DNA of 64,000 bases from the NCBI GenBank assembly GCA_002405805.1, contig DHMN01000040.1, forward strand, positions 14,371 to 78,370. The letters are read 5' to 3'. Positions 26,175 through 35,342 of the stretch are shown here, piece by piece. The notes under the pieces are model-generated. The model had not been told where the DNA came from and searched no databases. It saw nothing but the letters and a program-made list of their open reading frames with translations. This DNA comes from Cyanobacteria bacterium UBA4641 (GTDB lineage: Bacteria > Cyanobacteriota > Vampirovibrionia > Gastranaerophilales > Gastranaerophilaceae). Numbering within the stretch: position 1 is the first letter of the stretch; every line of letters begins with the position of its first letter. A program made the translations under genes and the position numbers.

Positions 26175-27110
26175 TTAATTCAAGTTTGTAAAGTGTTTTG
26201 CTCCTTGATATGAATCTCTTTTTAACAATTCTCTATCAATTTTATTCAGGCAGTCAAGCTTGGCGCCAAGCCACCTTGGAGCTATTAAGTTTTTCTTCAA
26301 GCCGTTGCCTGCAAGTCTGTGGATTGTGGTTGTCGGCGGTAAAATTTCCAAAAAGTCGCAAACAAGATTTACATACTCTTCTTCGCTCATAAAATCAATT
26401 TCTTTATTTGCATAAAGTTGAGCAAGTTTTGTATCTTTTAAAGCACAAAGCATGTGGATTTTTACTCCATCAACTTTAAGTTCGGCTAATTTTTGCGCTG
26501 TTTCTAAAATTTCATCTCTTGTTTCCCAAAGTCCGAAAATTACGTGTGTGCAGACATTTATGCCTTTTCCTTTTGTTTTTTCATAAGCTTTTAAAAAACA
26601 ATCAAAATTGTGTCCGCGGTTAATCTTTTTTAAAGTTTTGTCATGAATTGACTGTAGACCGTATTCGACCCAAGTGTAGTAATCTTGTGCAATATCAGAG
26701 ATTAAATTTAGTTTATCTTCATCAACGCAATCAGGGCGTGTTCCGATAGATAAACCGACTACATCAGGGTGATGTAGCGCGGATTTGTAAATATTTTCAA
26801 GTTCATTAACAGGTTTATAAGTGTTTGAATATGCTTGAAAATATGACATAAATTTTTCGGCTTTAAATCTGTTATGCAGAGTTTTTGCGCCGATATTTAC
26901 TTGTTCTTCAATTGATAACAGATTTGAATGTGCTTGAGAAAAACTTCCGCCATCATCACAAAAAATACAACCTCCAGTCGATATAGCTCCGTCTCTATTC
27001 GGACATGAAAAACCTGCATCAAGAGTTATTTTGTATACTTTTGCTCCAAATTTGTTTTTCAAATATGCGCTGAATTGGTTGTATCTTTTGTCTGTATTAT
27101 TAAAAAGCAT
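26175..27110 (-). CDS. Radical SAM protein, YhcC/TIGR01212 type
   Basis: 311 residues from the ATG at 27110. The iron-sulfur cysteines lie in GFSCPNRDGAISTGGCIFCD, the long-spaced C-x-n-C-x2-C arrangement of the YhcC family. Other conserved parts are VVGLSIGTRPDCV, VEYGLQSIHDKTLKKINRGH and CTHVIFGLWETRDE. The exact reaction of the family is not settled; links to tRNA or sulfur chemistry have been proposed. It starts 4 bp after the zinc-ribbon gene stop, so the two are coupled. Confidence 0.85.
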   Translation of the reverse strand: MLFNNTDKRYNQFSAYLKNKFGAKVYKITLDAGFSCPNRDGAISTGGCIFCDDGGSFSQAHSNLLSIEEQVNIGAKTLHNRFKAEKFMSYFQAYSNTYKPVNELENIYKSALHHPDVVGLSIGTRPDCVDEDKLNLISDIAQDYYTWVEYGLQSIHDKTLKKINRGHNFDCFLKAYEKTKGKGINVCTHVIFGLWETRDEILETAQKLAELKVDGVKIHMLCALKDTKLAQLYANKEIDFMSEEEYVNLVCDFLEILPPTTTIHRLAGNGLKKNLIAPRWLGAKLDCLNKIDRELLKRDSYQGAKHFTNLN

Positions 27111-27114
27111 TTTA

Positions 27115-27288
27115 CTATTTTTGTTCGTCTTCTTCGTTGTCATAGATTGGGTAAACATAGTGTTCACCACAATTTGGACATACAACTTCTTGTTGTTTAC
27201 CGTCTTCAAGTTTAGCTACTTCAAATAAGCATTTGCAACCTGATTGTACACATCTTACAGCCCAAGTCGGTCTGATTAATCTTGCCAT
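27115..27288 (-). CDS. Small zinc-ribbon-like protein
   Basis: 57 residues from the ATG at 27288, which has GAGGG nine bases upstream. Cysteines are arranged as C-x4-C-x-C near residues 13-19 and CPNCGEHY near 40, suggesting a four-Cys zinc site. The tail is acidic (YDNEEDEQK). Such proteins can act as nucleic-acid or ribosome-associated factors, but function is unknown. It is cotranscribed with the radical SAM gene. Confidence 0.6.
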   Translation of the reverse strand: MARLIRPTWAVRCVQSGCKCLFEVAKLEDGKQQEVVCPNCGEHYVYPIYDNEEDEQK

Positions 27289-27365
27289 AATTAAAACCCT
27301 CATTTTTCTATATACGTTTTAATTTTATCATTGATTTTTCTATCTTGCAAGGGATAATTTATTGT

Positions 27366-28649
27366 TTACTTGTAAACTTCATCATCCCAGTATTCAAGTT
27401 CAAGTTTTCCAACTAAGATTGTGTCGCCGTTTTGGATGCCTATGCGTTTTAGTTCATCCATAATGCCCATACTAATCATAATATTTTGGAACCTGATAAT
27501 TTGTTCTGTACTGCGTGGGTCTGTAACTTGCGAAATCCTTATGATTCTGCCACCTGTAACCATAAATGTATCTTTACTGATTTTTTGAACATCCCAATAG
27601 CCGTCGTTATTGTCGGTTGCTGCCAAATCTTCTTCAATATTAACTTCTGAAACAGGTTTTTCAATTGTATTAACCTTGTTTTCAAGTTCATGTTTTAAGG
27701 ATTCAATGTTTTCTCCTGTTACGGCAGAAATAAAGAACGGTTTTATTCCGAGTTTGTCAAATTCCTGTTTTAGTTCTTTGATTCTTTCAGGTTCAATTGC
27801 ATCGATTTTGTTAATTGCAATGATTTGATAAAGATGAGACAATTTTTCTGAATATTTTGCTAATTCTTCGTTGATAATTTGGTAATTTTTGATAGGATTT
27901 TCTTCTGTTCCGTCAATTATGTGGAGCAAAAATCTGCATCTTTCAACGTGGCGCAAAAAGTCGTGTCCAAGTCCGACACCTTCGGATGCCCCTTCGATAA
28001 GCCCCGGAATATCTGCGATTACATATCCGTCTCCTGTCGATTTTCTTACTACGCCTAGGTTTGGAACAATTGTTGTGAACGGATAATCTGCAATTTTTGG
28101 TTTTGCTGCGGAAACTCTACTGATAAATGTAGATTTACCTGCATTTGGAAAACCTAACAAGCCGACATCTGCTAACAGTTTTAATTCAAGCTGTAATTCA
28201 CGCTCAATCCCCGGTTCTCCGGGTTCGCAGTATTGTGGCGCACGGTTTTGAGGGGTGCAAAAGTGAGTGTTTCCTCTACCGCCTCTTCCGCCTTTTGCAA
28301 CAAGAACTGTTTGCTCGTGCTCTGTCAAGTCGGCAATGATGTTTCCTGTTTTTAAGTCTTTTACGATTGTGCCTGCAGGAACTTTGATATATAAATCTTT
28401 AGCACTTTTGCCGTGCATACTCTTTTTGAAACCGTTTTCGCCGTTGTCAGCTTTAAATATTGAACGGTATGTAAAATCGAGCAAGGTAGACAAACCTTCA
28501 TCTGCGATTAAGTAAACACTTCCGCCTTTTCCGCCGTCACCGCCTGCAGGACCGCCTTTATCTACGAATTTTTCACGTCTCCACGCAACAACGCCGTTTC
28601 CGCCTTTGCCTGAAGAAATCTTTATTTTCGCTTTGTCAATAAATTGCAT
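27366..28649 (-). CDS. obg: GTPase Obg
   Basis: 427 residues. Obg is an essential GTPase for 50S ribosome assembly and stress control. The Gly-rich Obg fold (1-158) shows GGPAGGDGGKGGSVYL and AKGGRGGRGNTHF. The G domain has G1 GFPNAGKST, G3 DIPGLIEGASEG and G4 NKID. The C-terminal OCT domain (about 345-425) is present. All signature parts are intact. Confidence 0.96.
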   Translation of the reverse strand: MQFIDKAKIKISSGKGGNGVVAWRREKFVDKGGPAGGDGGKGGSVYLIADEGLSTLLDFTYRSIFKADNGENGFKKSMHGKSAKDLYIKVPAGTIVKDLKTGNIIADLTEHEQTVLVAKGGRGGRGNTHFCTPQNRAPQYCEPGEPGIERELQLELKLLADVGLLGFPNAGKSTFISRVSAAKPKIADYPFTTIVPNLGVVRKSTGDGYVIADIPGLIEGASEGVGLGHDFLRHVERCRFLLHIIDGTEENPIKNYQIINEELAKYSEKLSHLYQIIAINKIDAIEPERIKELKQEFDKLGIKPFFISAVTGENIESLKHELENKVNTIEKPVSEVNIEEDLAATDNNDGYWDVQKISKDTFMVTGGRIIRISQVTDPRSTEQIIRFQNIMISMGIMDELKRIGIQNGDTILVGKLELEYWDDEVYK

Positions 28650-29378
28650 AGTATAAATCCTTTTTGATTAGATGATACTATGAACATGCCTGCTGTGCAA
28701 ATTGATGGATTGTGTGATGAGTTCTTAATATTGTCATATCAAAATGACATAGACCTATGTGATAGATTAGAGATTCCGAAACGAGTTCGGAATGACAAAT
28801 GTTTACTTTGTAATATTGTAGGTCGGCATTACTATGCCGACAAAATAAAGTGTCATTCTGAAAGCTTAGAAAATTTGTGTGAATAATGAACACATAATTT
28901 TCTTGCTATTCAGAATCTATCAATGTTGATTTTGATGTCGGCTTGGTAAAGCCGACCTACTGACTGACTAACTGAACAAACCCTCACACTGCACTCACTC
29001 CTTCGGCACGCAGTCTCACCCAACTCGCGTTGCTTGTTGGTTCGGCTAGTGTCCCATCAGAGAGGTATAACTGTCATTCCGAACTCGTTTCGGAATCTCA
29101 AACATAACAAAAAGGTCTATGTCACCCTGAACAGCAGGAGCGAATGCGACTGCGTAGGTTCAGAGTCTATCCATTTGATTATAGTCATGCTGAACTAGTT
29201 TCAGCATCTCAAATAAAACATATTAATCATATGTGAAATTTGTAATATTTGAGACCTGAAATACCGAGTAGAAACAGAATATTACGTTTCGCTCTAGCTC
29301 AACTTATATTCTAGTCAATTCAGGGTGACCTGTTTGTTTTTTTAATCCTTTCTGAATGACTTTTTTACAGGCATTTTT
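28650..29378. repeat. 729-bp gene-free block packed with REP-like and hairpin repeats
   Basis: No convincing gene. It contains REP-like palindromes at 28770-28796, 29073-29099 (inverted) and 29184-29210 (inverted). Longer elements lie at 28851-28919, 29121-29168 and 29251-29329. GTCGGC hairpins lie at 28818-28842 and, inverted, at 28936-28960. About 28961-29060 is a higher-GC non-repetitive piece (contains CCTTCGGCACGCAGTCTC) of unknown nature. Open frames here on both strands are only translated repeats. Confidence 0.8.
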
Positions 29379-29543
29379 CTAATCTTCCGGAACAAACATA
29401 GGATTTTTGTTCAAAATCTCTCTTGTGTGCTCATAACAACAGCTTTTGTTTGTCACAAGTTGCTGATATTCGCGGATAATGTTTAAGACATCGTCTGTAG
29501 ATAATTTTACTACTCTTCTTTTTCCTTCAATAATTGTAGCCAT
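29379..29543 (-). CDS. Small hypothetical protein (54 residues)
   Basis: Start at 29543, preceded by AAAGGAA; a longer start upstream lacks this. The sequence opens MATIIEGKRRVVKLSTDDVL and reads as a beta strand followed by a helix (LNIIREYQQLV). Two adjacent Cys occur near residue 35. The size resembles a small DNA-binding or antitoxin-like protein, but no partner is present. It lies between the repeat block and the 29649 gene. Confidence 0.55.
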   Translation of the reverse strand: MATIIEGKRRVVKLSTDDVLNIIREYQQLVTNKSCCYEHTREILNKNPMFVPED

Positions 29544-29648
29544 AAAAAATTCCTTTCTTTTGTAGTACATACATCGGAAAGGAATTTAGTTGTCTTTAAT
29601 TATTCAATTGTTTGGTGTAATAATCTTGTTTCAGATTATAATTTGAGT

Positions 29649-30545
29649 TTAACCTCCTTCGATTTCTTTTTGTCGTTTGGCTGTTATATCAACTTCATTG
29701 AAACCATTGTCGCCTTCGTATTGATTTAGTGCGAAAGTACCATCACTGTTCTTTTCAAGTCTGTACTCTTCCTTATTTTTTCGACCTGATACAGAACTAT
29801 ATATTGCGTGGTTGCCGTCCATTCGTTCAAATTTATATTCAAATTTCCCAACCTTAATTTTTGTAGGAAAATCTTTTTCAGAACCGCCTTCAACGCTTGA
29901 TGTATCTCGCTTAATGTCACCGTTTACTCGGCTTGCACCTCCATCATGAACCGTAAATGCTCCTTTGTAACCGTTTATATCTTTTGCACTTGCCGGAGTT
30001 CCGTATTTGTTATCTGTTTTAGGGTCTGGTTTAGGGTCAGCTTGTTGAGTAGACGGAGTTTCAGGTTTTGGAGTTCCTTGTGGCTCCGTTTTTTGTTTTG
30101 TGTTTGCTCCGCCCAATTTAGCTTTTGTATCTTCATAACTGTCATTATTTGCTACAAGCTCTCCTGTAGATTTGCTTGTTGCGCTGAATCTACCGTCAGA
30201 GTCTTGTACAATTTCAAATTTTGCACCAAACAGTGCCTTCAAGTTCGCAAGTTGATTGTTGTTAGAAGGTTGTTGTGTTATTTGAGTTTGTTGAGATTGG
30301 TTAATTGTGCTGATTTGGGTTGATTTTTTAGTACCTAAAAATGGAGCACAACCCATCATGAATCCACCCAAAAAGTCTAAGAAAGAGCTTCCTGTAGTGA
30401 TTCTTCTATCGATATTTATTTCAGTAATAGTGCGTTCTCCTCCAAGTATTGGAGGCATTTCGCCTGATTTTGACGGTCTGACATGTTGAGGCATAAATGT
30501 GTTATGCGCTATTCTTGATTGTTGAAATTTTCCGAAATCAATCAT
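29649..30545 (-). CDS. Hypothetical protein with Pro/Gln/Lys linker
   Basis: 298 residues, unrecognised. Residues 1-50 are polar, followed by a short hydrophobic patch (FLDFLGGFMMGCAPFLG, about 55-71) that could be a weak membrane anchor. A Gln/Thr-rich piece follows, then a folded segment (95-145), a disordered linker rich in Pro, Lys and Thr (150-185), and a C-terminal beta-rich domain (200-290: FEYKFERMDGNHAIYS). No classical signal peptide. AGGA sits before the ATG at wide spacing. Confidence 0.65.
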   Translation of the reverse strand: MIDFGKFQQSRIAHNTFMPQHVRPSKSGEMPPILGGERTITEINIDRRITTGSSFLDFLGGFMMGCAPFLGTKKSTQISTINQSQQTQITQQPSNNNQLANLKALFGAKFEIVQDSDGRFSATSKSTGELVANNDSYEDTKAKLGGANTKQKTEPQGTPKPETPSTQQADPKPDPKTDNKYGTPASAKDINGYKGAFTVHDGGASRVNGDIKRDTSSVEGGSEKDFPTKIKVGKFEYKFERMDGNHAIYSSVSGRKNKEEYRLEKNSDGTFALNQYEGDNGFNEVDITAKRQKEIEGG

Positions 30546-30652
30546 GTCAATTGTCCTATAATTTGTATTCTTGTATATATAAAGTATATATTATCTATAT
30601 AATTGACAATTTAGAAATTTTTCTTAATATATTTTAACAAAATGAAGGAAGA

Positions 30653-30673
30653 GCGACTGAATTTTTCAGTCGC
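30653..30673 (-). terminator. Terminator of the 30684 gene
   Basis: GCGACTGAA (30653-30661) and TTCAGTCGC (30665-30673) form a 9-bp perfect stem with a 3-base loop, about 10 bases past the stop. The following minus-strand tract is only moderately T-rich. Confidence 0.65.
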
Positions 30674-30683
30674 CCAAAAGCTA

Positions 30684-31397
30684 TTATGAACTTTGTGAAG
30701 TCTTTGATTTAGCCTTGCTTGCAGCTACATCAACCAGAGTTTTGTAGCCGTTAATTCCTTTTGTTCCTAAATTTGCAATTGTGTCTAATGTTTTTAAGAA
30801 CATTTGTTGTTGCTGAACTTTAGCTTTATACACTCTGTCGTTGTAGTTGTTTCCTGATTCAGAGTTTTTCAGGGCGAATTGCATATAGTTTAGAATGTTG
30901 TTATTAAAACCGTTATAAAGGTTGTTAAGGGTATTTACGTAATTCATTCTGTTTGCAATTTCAGTATTGTACAAGTCACTCTGTTTAGATAAAATATTGT
31001 CGCTCAAATCTGCAACGGCTTGCGCTTTGTTATTCGTAATACTGCTCAAATTATTCATAAATATTGAGTTGTCCAAGTTTCCGAATCTTGATGCGATATC
31101 ATTTTTTAGAGCTGTTTCCATTGGTGTATAGATATCGTCAATTGCTTTGATTCCTTGTTTTTTGTAGGTTTCGAGTTCGCTATTCCATTGTTTTTGTTTT
31201 TCGTCAGATATAGAAAACAAATTGCCCAAAGATTGAGCCAAATTGCTTTGAACTCCGTCGTAAATTGATTTCTCCAAGTCTGACATATTGTAAGAACTGT
31301 TTACAGAATTGTTTTGTTTGGATGTTGATGCAACATTATTTCCGTTGATACTGATATTTCCAGTTGCGTAAGCAGGGTATTTTGAAGATTTTCCCAT
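30684..31397 (-). CDS. Asn-rich helical hypothetical protein
   Basis: 237 residues, rich in Asn, Ser and Gln and mainly helical from about residue 38 on (MSDLEKSIYDGVQSNLAQSL). The N-terminal 35 residues are polar and low complexity (YATGNISINGNNVASTSKQN). No signal peptide or membrane helix. The composition reminded me of some phage structural proteins, but no phage genes are nearby. GAAAGGAAAC precedes the start. Function unknown. Confidence 0.65.
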   Translation of the reverse strand: MGKSSKYPAYATGNISINGNNVASTSKQNNSVNSSYNMSDLEKSIYDGVQSNLAQSLGNLFSISDEKQKQWNSELETYKKQGIKAIDDIYTPMETALKNDIASRFGNLDNSIFMNNLSSITNNKAQAVADLSDNILSKQSDLYNTEIANRMNYVNTLNNLYNGFNNNILNYMQFALKNSESGNNYNDRVYKAKVQQQQMFLKTLDTIANLGTKGINGYKTLVDVAASKAKSKTSQSS

Positions 31398-31535
31398 AAT
31401 AAAAAGTTTCCTTTCTCAAGGAAAATATCTTTGTTCTGGCTGGGGTTGGAATACTTGATATTATACCATATTTTTGAGGTTTTGTAAATGTAAGTTATTT
31501 TGGCAAGTGCGCTGTGATGAACAAAAAGGACAGTA

Positions 31536-31610
31536 TCACCCTGAATTGACTAGAATATAAGTTGAGCTAGAGCGAAACGTAATATTCTGTTCCTACTCGG
31601 TATTTCAGGG
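31536..31610 (-). repeat. Long composite repeat (copy B)
   Basis: Reads TCACCCTGAATTGACTAGAA at the left end and TATTTCAGGGG at the right. The roughly 50-base interior (TAAGTTGAGCTAGAGCGAAA and onward) is nearly identical to copies at 29251-29329 (inverted) and 52383-52462, and diverged at 35955-36034. Confidence 0.8.
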
Positions 31611-31668
31611 GCTTTTCCATAATTAAGGTTATGCAAATGTGATACTTGATAAATTATGATTATTGAAA

Positions 31669-31742
31669 AGATTCTGAATCGAGTTCAGAATGACATAGAC
31701 CTATGTGTAATATTAGAGACCCTGAAACAAGTTCAGGGTGAC
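31669..31742 (+). repeat. Two REP-like palindromes upstream of uvrA
   Basis: Copy one (31669-31694) has arms ATTCTGAA/TTCAGAAT around TCGAG-type sequence. Copy two (31716-31742) has arms ACCCTGAA/TTCAGGGT. They are joined by the recurring spacer ATAGACCTATGTG. Reading them as protein creates a false N-terminal extension of UvrA. Confidence 0.8.
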
Positions 31743-31802
31743 AATGACCTATGTGTTTGTACGACATTTGAAAAATCTTTACTCTCGTATAATAATGTTT
31801 GT

Positions 31803-34637
31803 ATGGCTGATAAGATTAAAATAGTGGGAGCAAAAGAGCATAATTTAAAAAATGTCTCTTTAGAAATACCGAAAAATGAATTGATAGTTTTTACAGGAGT
31901 ATCAGGCTCAGGTAAGAGTTCTTTGGCTTTTGATACGATTTTTGCAGAAGGACAAAGACGATATATAGAAAGTTTGTCGACTTATGCAAGACAGTTTTTA
32001 GGTCAGATGGATAAACCTAATGTTGAATATATAGACGGTTTGTCACCTGCGATTTCTATTGACCAAAAGTCAAAGAGTAATAATCCGCGCTCTACTGTCG
32101 GAACTATTACGGAAATCTACGATTATTTAAGGTTGCTGTATGCAAGAGTCGGAACTCCTTATTGTCCTGTTTGCGGAAAAAAGATTAAACCTCAAACACT
32201 TGACGAAATTGTTAATAAAATCCTTGCAATAGGTGAGGGTACAAAAATCCAAATTCTTGCCCCTGTTGTCAGAGGTAAAAAAGGGGAATATTCATCGCTG
32301 TTTGAGGAATTAAGGCAAGAAGGGTTTGTGAGAGTTAAAGTTGATGGTGAAGTTTACAATCTTGATGAAGATGAAATTGAATTGGCTAAGACTAAAAAGC
32401 ACGATATCAGCGTAGTTGTGGATAGAATTGTCGTAAAAGAATCTGCAACTTCAAGAATTGCTGATAGTGTGCAAATCGCTCTTAAAAAGGCGGAGGGGAT
32501 TGTTGTTGTGGATGTCGTCGGCGCACAAGAGGTTGTTTTTAGTGAAAAGCTGGCATGTCCTGATTGTAATATCAGTTTTGAAGAACTTACACCGAGAATT
32601 TTTTCATTCAATGCGCCTTATGGTGCGTGCGAAAGATGTTCAGGTATTGGAGCTGATTTTGTGGTTGACCCTGATTTAGTCGTACCGGACAAATCTCTAT
32701 CACTTAATCAAGGTGCAATTTATGCGTGGGCTACACGTAGTGCAACGACTTATTACCACGACCTTTTGTATTCTGTATGTTCAGAGTGTGGTATTGATAT
32801 GGATACTCCGTTTGAAGCTTTGACAAAAGAACAGCAAGATATAATTTTATATGGTACTAAAGTTCCGATAAGAATTAAGGTTCAACAGTTTGGAACGCAC
32901 AGATATCAAACAAATATTCAGCCGTTTGTGGGTGTAATTCCGTTTTTAGAAAAACGCTATAATGATGCTGGCGGAGATTATTGGCGAGAAGAAATCGAAA
33001 AATTTATGGTTGCAAAACCTTGTCCTGCTTGTGGTGGAGCAAGATTGAAACCATTCCCTTTGGCTGTAAAAATTCGTAATAAAAATATCTATGAATTTAC
33101 AAAAATGTCTATAGATGATGAATTGCAGTTTATAACAGATTTATATCTTGATTTGACAGAATACCAAATGAAAATCGCAAAACAGATTTTAGATGAAATC
33201 CGTGCTCGTTTGAAATTTTTGAGCGATGTCGGTTTGCATTATCTTGATTTGGCGCGTATGGCAGGAACTTTGTCAGGCGGAGAGTCTCAGCGTATCAGAC
33301 TTGCATCTCAAATCGGTAGTGGTCTGAGTGGAGTTTTGTATGTTTTGGATGAGCCGTCAATTGGTTTGCACCAACGAGACAATGATATGCTCATCAAAAC
33401 TTTGTTTAAGTTGAGAAATTTAGGCAATACGTTGATTGTTGTTGAACACGATGAAGATACAATCAGAAGTGCAGATTATATCGTTGATATCGGCCCTCGT
33501 GCAGGTATTGCAGGCGGAAAAATTATTGCTCAAGGGGCGGTTGATGATATTATCGCGGCAAAAGATTCTATTACAGGCAAATATTTGAGCGGAGAAAAAT
33601 ATATTCCGATTCCGACAACCTTGCGTGAAGGCAACGGTTATTTCTTGGAGATAAAAAATGCTCACCTTAACAATTTGAAAAATATTGATGTCGAAATTCC
33701 ACTTGGCAAAATCGTTATATTGACAGGTGTTTCCGGTTCAGGAAAATCAACCCTGATGCAAGACATTTTGTTTGAATATGCAGCACACAAATTGCGCAAA
33801 AATAAACCAAAACCGCAAGGTGTTGATGAAATCTTCGGTTTTGAAAATATCGACAAAGTTATTGATATTGACCAATCGCCAATCGGCAGGACTCCTCGTT
33901 CAAACCCTGCAACCTATACGGATGTGTTTACACCGATTCGTGAACTTTTTGCTAAAACTAATGAGTCAAAAGTTCGCGGATATAAACCTGGTAGATTTAG
34001 CTTTAACGTAAAAGGCGGTCGCTGTGAGGCTTGCAAAGGTGACGGTTTAGTTAAAATTGAAATGAACTTTTTGTCTGATGTTTATGTCAAATGTGATATT
34101 TGCAAAGGTAAACGTTACAACAGGGAAACTCTTGAAGTTAAATACAAAGGCAAAACTATCGCGGATGTTCTTGATATGAGTGTAAAAGAGGCCCTTGAAT
34201 TTTTTGACAGTATTCCGTCTATCAAAAATAAATTACAAACGCTAAATGATGTAGGTTTAGACTATATGAAACTCGGACAGAGTGCGACAACTTTATCCGG
34301 TGGGGAGGCTCAGCGTATCAAGCTTGCATCAGAACTCAACAAACGCTCAACCGGCAAGACTTTGTATTTGTTGGATGAACCTTCTGTCGGTTTGCATTGG
34401 GCGGATTTGGACAAACTAGCAAAGATTCTTCACGCATTGGCAGACCAAGGCAACACTATTCTTATGATTGAACACAACCTTGATTTAATCAAAATTGCCG
34501 ACCATATCATTGATTTGGGACCGGAAGGCGGTGTTGATGGTGGTAGAATTGTTGCGCAAGGTACACCGCAAGAAGTTGCGAAATGTAAAGATTCTTATAC
34601 AGGAAAATATCTTGCAAAATATTTTGAAAAGGCTTGA
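31803..34637 (+). CDS. uvrA: UvrA, excinuclease ABC subunit A
   Basis: 944 residues, normal length. UvrA finds DNA damage and loads UvrB in nucleotide excision repair. It has two ABC ATPase halves: Walker A GVSGSGKSS near residue 31 and GVSGSGKST near 641, with signatures LSGGESQRIRLASQ and LSGGEAQRIKLASE. The zinc-finger CxxC pairs (CEACKGDG and CDICKGKR) are present. I start it at ATG 31803. A TATAAT box ends 9 bases before this ATG, so the transcript would be nearly leaderless, and no Shine-Dalgarno is seen. Longer starts run into REP repeats. Confidence 0.96.
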   Translation: MADKIKIVGAKEHNLKNVSLEIPKNELIVFTGVSGSGKSSLAFDTIFAEGQRRYIESLSTYARQFLGQMDKPNVEYIDGLSPAISIDQKSKSNNPRSTVGTITEIYDYLRLLYARVGTPYCPVCGKKIKPQTLDEIVNKILAIGEGTKIQILAPVVRGKKGEYSSLFEELRQEGFVRVKVDGEVYNLDEDEIELAKTKKHDISVVVDRIVVKESATSRIADSVQIALKKAEGIVVVDVVGAQEVVFSEKLACPDCNISFEELTPRIFSFNAPYGACERCSGIGADFVVDPDLVVPDKSLSLNQGAIYAWATRSATTYYHDLLYSVCSECGIDMDTPFEALTKEQQDIILYGTKVPIRIKVQQFGTHRYQTNIQPFVGVIPFLEKRYNDAGGDYWREEIEKFMVAKPCPACGGARLKPFPLAVKIRNKNIYEFTKMSIDDELQFITDLYLDLTEYQMKIAKQILDEIRARLKFLSDVGLHYLDLARMAGTLSGGESQRIRLASQIGSGLSGVLYVLDEPSIGLHQRDNDMLIKTLFKLRNLGNTLIVVEHDEDTIRSADYIVDIGPRAGIAGGKIIAQGAVDDIIAAKDSITGKYLSGEKYIPIPTTLREGNGYFLEIKNAHLNNLKNIDVEIPLGKIVILTGVSGSGKSTLMQDILFEYAAHKLRKNKPKPQGVDEIFGFENIDKVIDIDQSPIGRTPRSNPATYTDVFTPIRELFAKTNESKVRGYKPGRFSFNVKGGRCEACKGDGLVKIEMNFLSDVYVKCDICKGKRYNRETLEVKYKGKTIADVLDMSVKEALEFFDSIPSIKNKLQTLNDVGLDYMKLGQSATTLSGGEAQRIKLASELNKRSTGKTLYLLDEPSVGLHWADLDKLAKILHALADQGNTILMIEHNLDLIKIADHIIDLGPEGGVDGGRIVAQGTPQEVAKCKDSYTGKYLAKYFEKA

Positions 34638-34702
34638 TATTATTGAGTATTTGAAATTTATTTTAAAATTTGCTATGATGTTTTTTAAAAGGGCTGGTAT
34701 AA

Positions 34703-35308
34703 ATGAGGCAAAAATTTTTATATTTTGTTTTTTTATTACTATTATCAGGTATGCTTAGTACGGCATACGCGCAGACCGTCGAGGTTCGTGCTCTTGATAG
34801 TTTTTCAACGGCAAAACCGCCAAAGTCTGTATCTGTACAACTTCTTGAACCTCTTGTTCTGACGGATTCACTAACTCTTAGTATAGGTGATACAATGACA
34901 GGAGATTTGTTTGATGTTGTCAGCCCAAAAAGATTAAAACGTGATGCAGGTTTTTCGTTCTGCTTAAAGTCTTATAAAGATTCGGAAGGAAAATTGCATA
35001 CGGTAAATTCGCACATTGTAGCTTCATATTCAAAACCTATAGATAAAGGTAACCTTGCAAAAAATGCCGCACTTGGTGTTGGCAGTTTCTTTGTAAAAGG
35101 TTTGTCAGTTGGTGTTGCGGCTGTGTCAGGCGCTGTTAAAAATGAAGAAGGCAATCGTGTAAAATCTTCAGCGGTGTCGGCTTATGAATCTTCTCCGTTA
35201 TCGTTGGTAGAAAAAGGTGAAGACTTAAATATTGAAGAAAATATGCACTTTTTCTTAAAATTTAAAGAAAAAAGTGATAAAATAAAAAATGTAGAATCTC
35301 AAAAATAA
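34703..35308 (+). CDS. Secreted hypothetical protein (paralog of the next gene)
   Basis: 201 residues with a clear signal peptide (FLYFVFLLLLSGMLSTAYAQ, cut after AYA). The mature start TVEVRALDSFSTAKPPKSVS matches TVQVTALEDFQTTNPPQVLH in the following gene. The middle is beta-rich. A Gly/Ala-rich hydrophobic stretch lies near residues 115-145 (GVGSFFVKGLSVGVAAVSG), and the C-terminus is charged. It is likely periplasmic or envelope-associated. AAGGG precedes the ATG; the second paralog follows 34 bp later. Confidence 0.7.
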   Translation: MRQKFLYFVFLLLLSGMLSTAYAQTVEVRALDSFSTAKPPKSVSVQLLEPLVLTDSLTLSIGDTMTGDLFDVVSPKRLKRDAGFSFCLKSYKDSEGKLHTVNSHIVASYSKPIDKGNLAKNAALGVGSFFVKGLSVGVAAVSGAVKNEEGNRVKSSAVSAYESSPLSLVEKGEDLNIEENMHFFLKFKEKSDKIKNVESQK

Positions 35309-35342
35309 AAATAAAATTATATAGAAAAGGAGTAAAGTCAAA

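Noticed and set aside
28678..28893. Overlapping open frames on both strands
   Set aside because: They translate the CTGAA and GTCGGC repeats (IPKRVRNDK-type peptides) and have no ribosome site or family resemblance.
28770..29329. Possible CRISPR array
   Set aside because: Repeats are palindromic, of several families, in both orientations and irregularly spaced, with no cas genes nearby.
30684..31397. Phage structural protein
   Set aside because: The Asn-rich helical composition is suggestive, but no terminase, capsid, tail or integrase gene is near.
31656..31802. N-terminal extension of UvrA by 49 residues
   Set aside because: The extension is a translation of two REP-like palindromes (ILNRVQND and ETLKQVQGDND), and UvrA homologs begin at the KIKIVGAKEHNLKN region.
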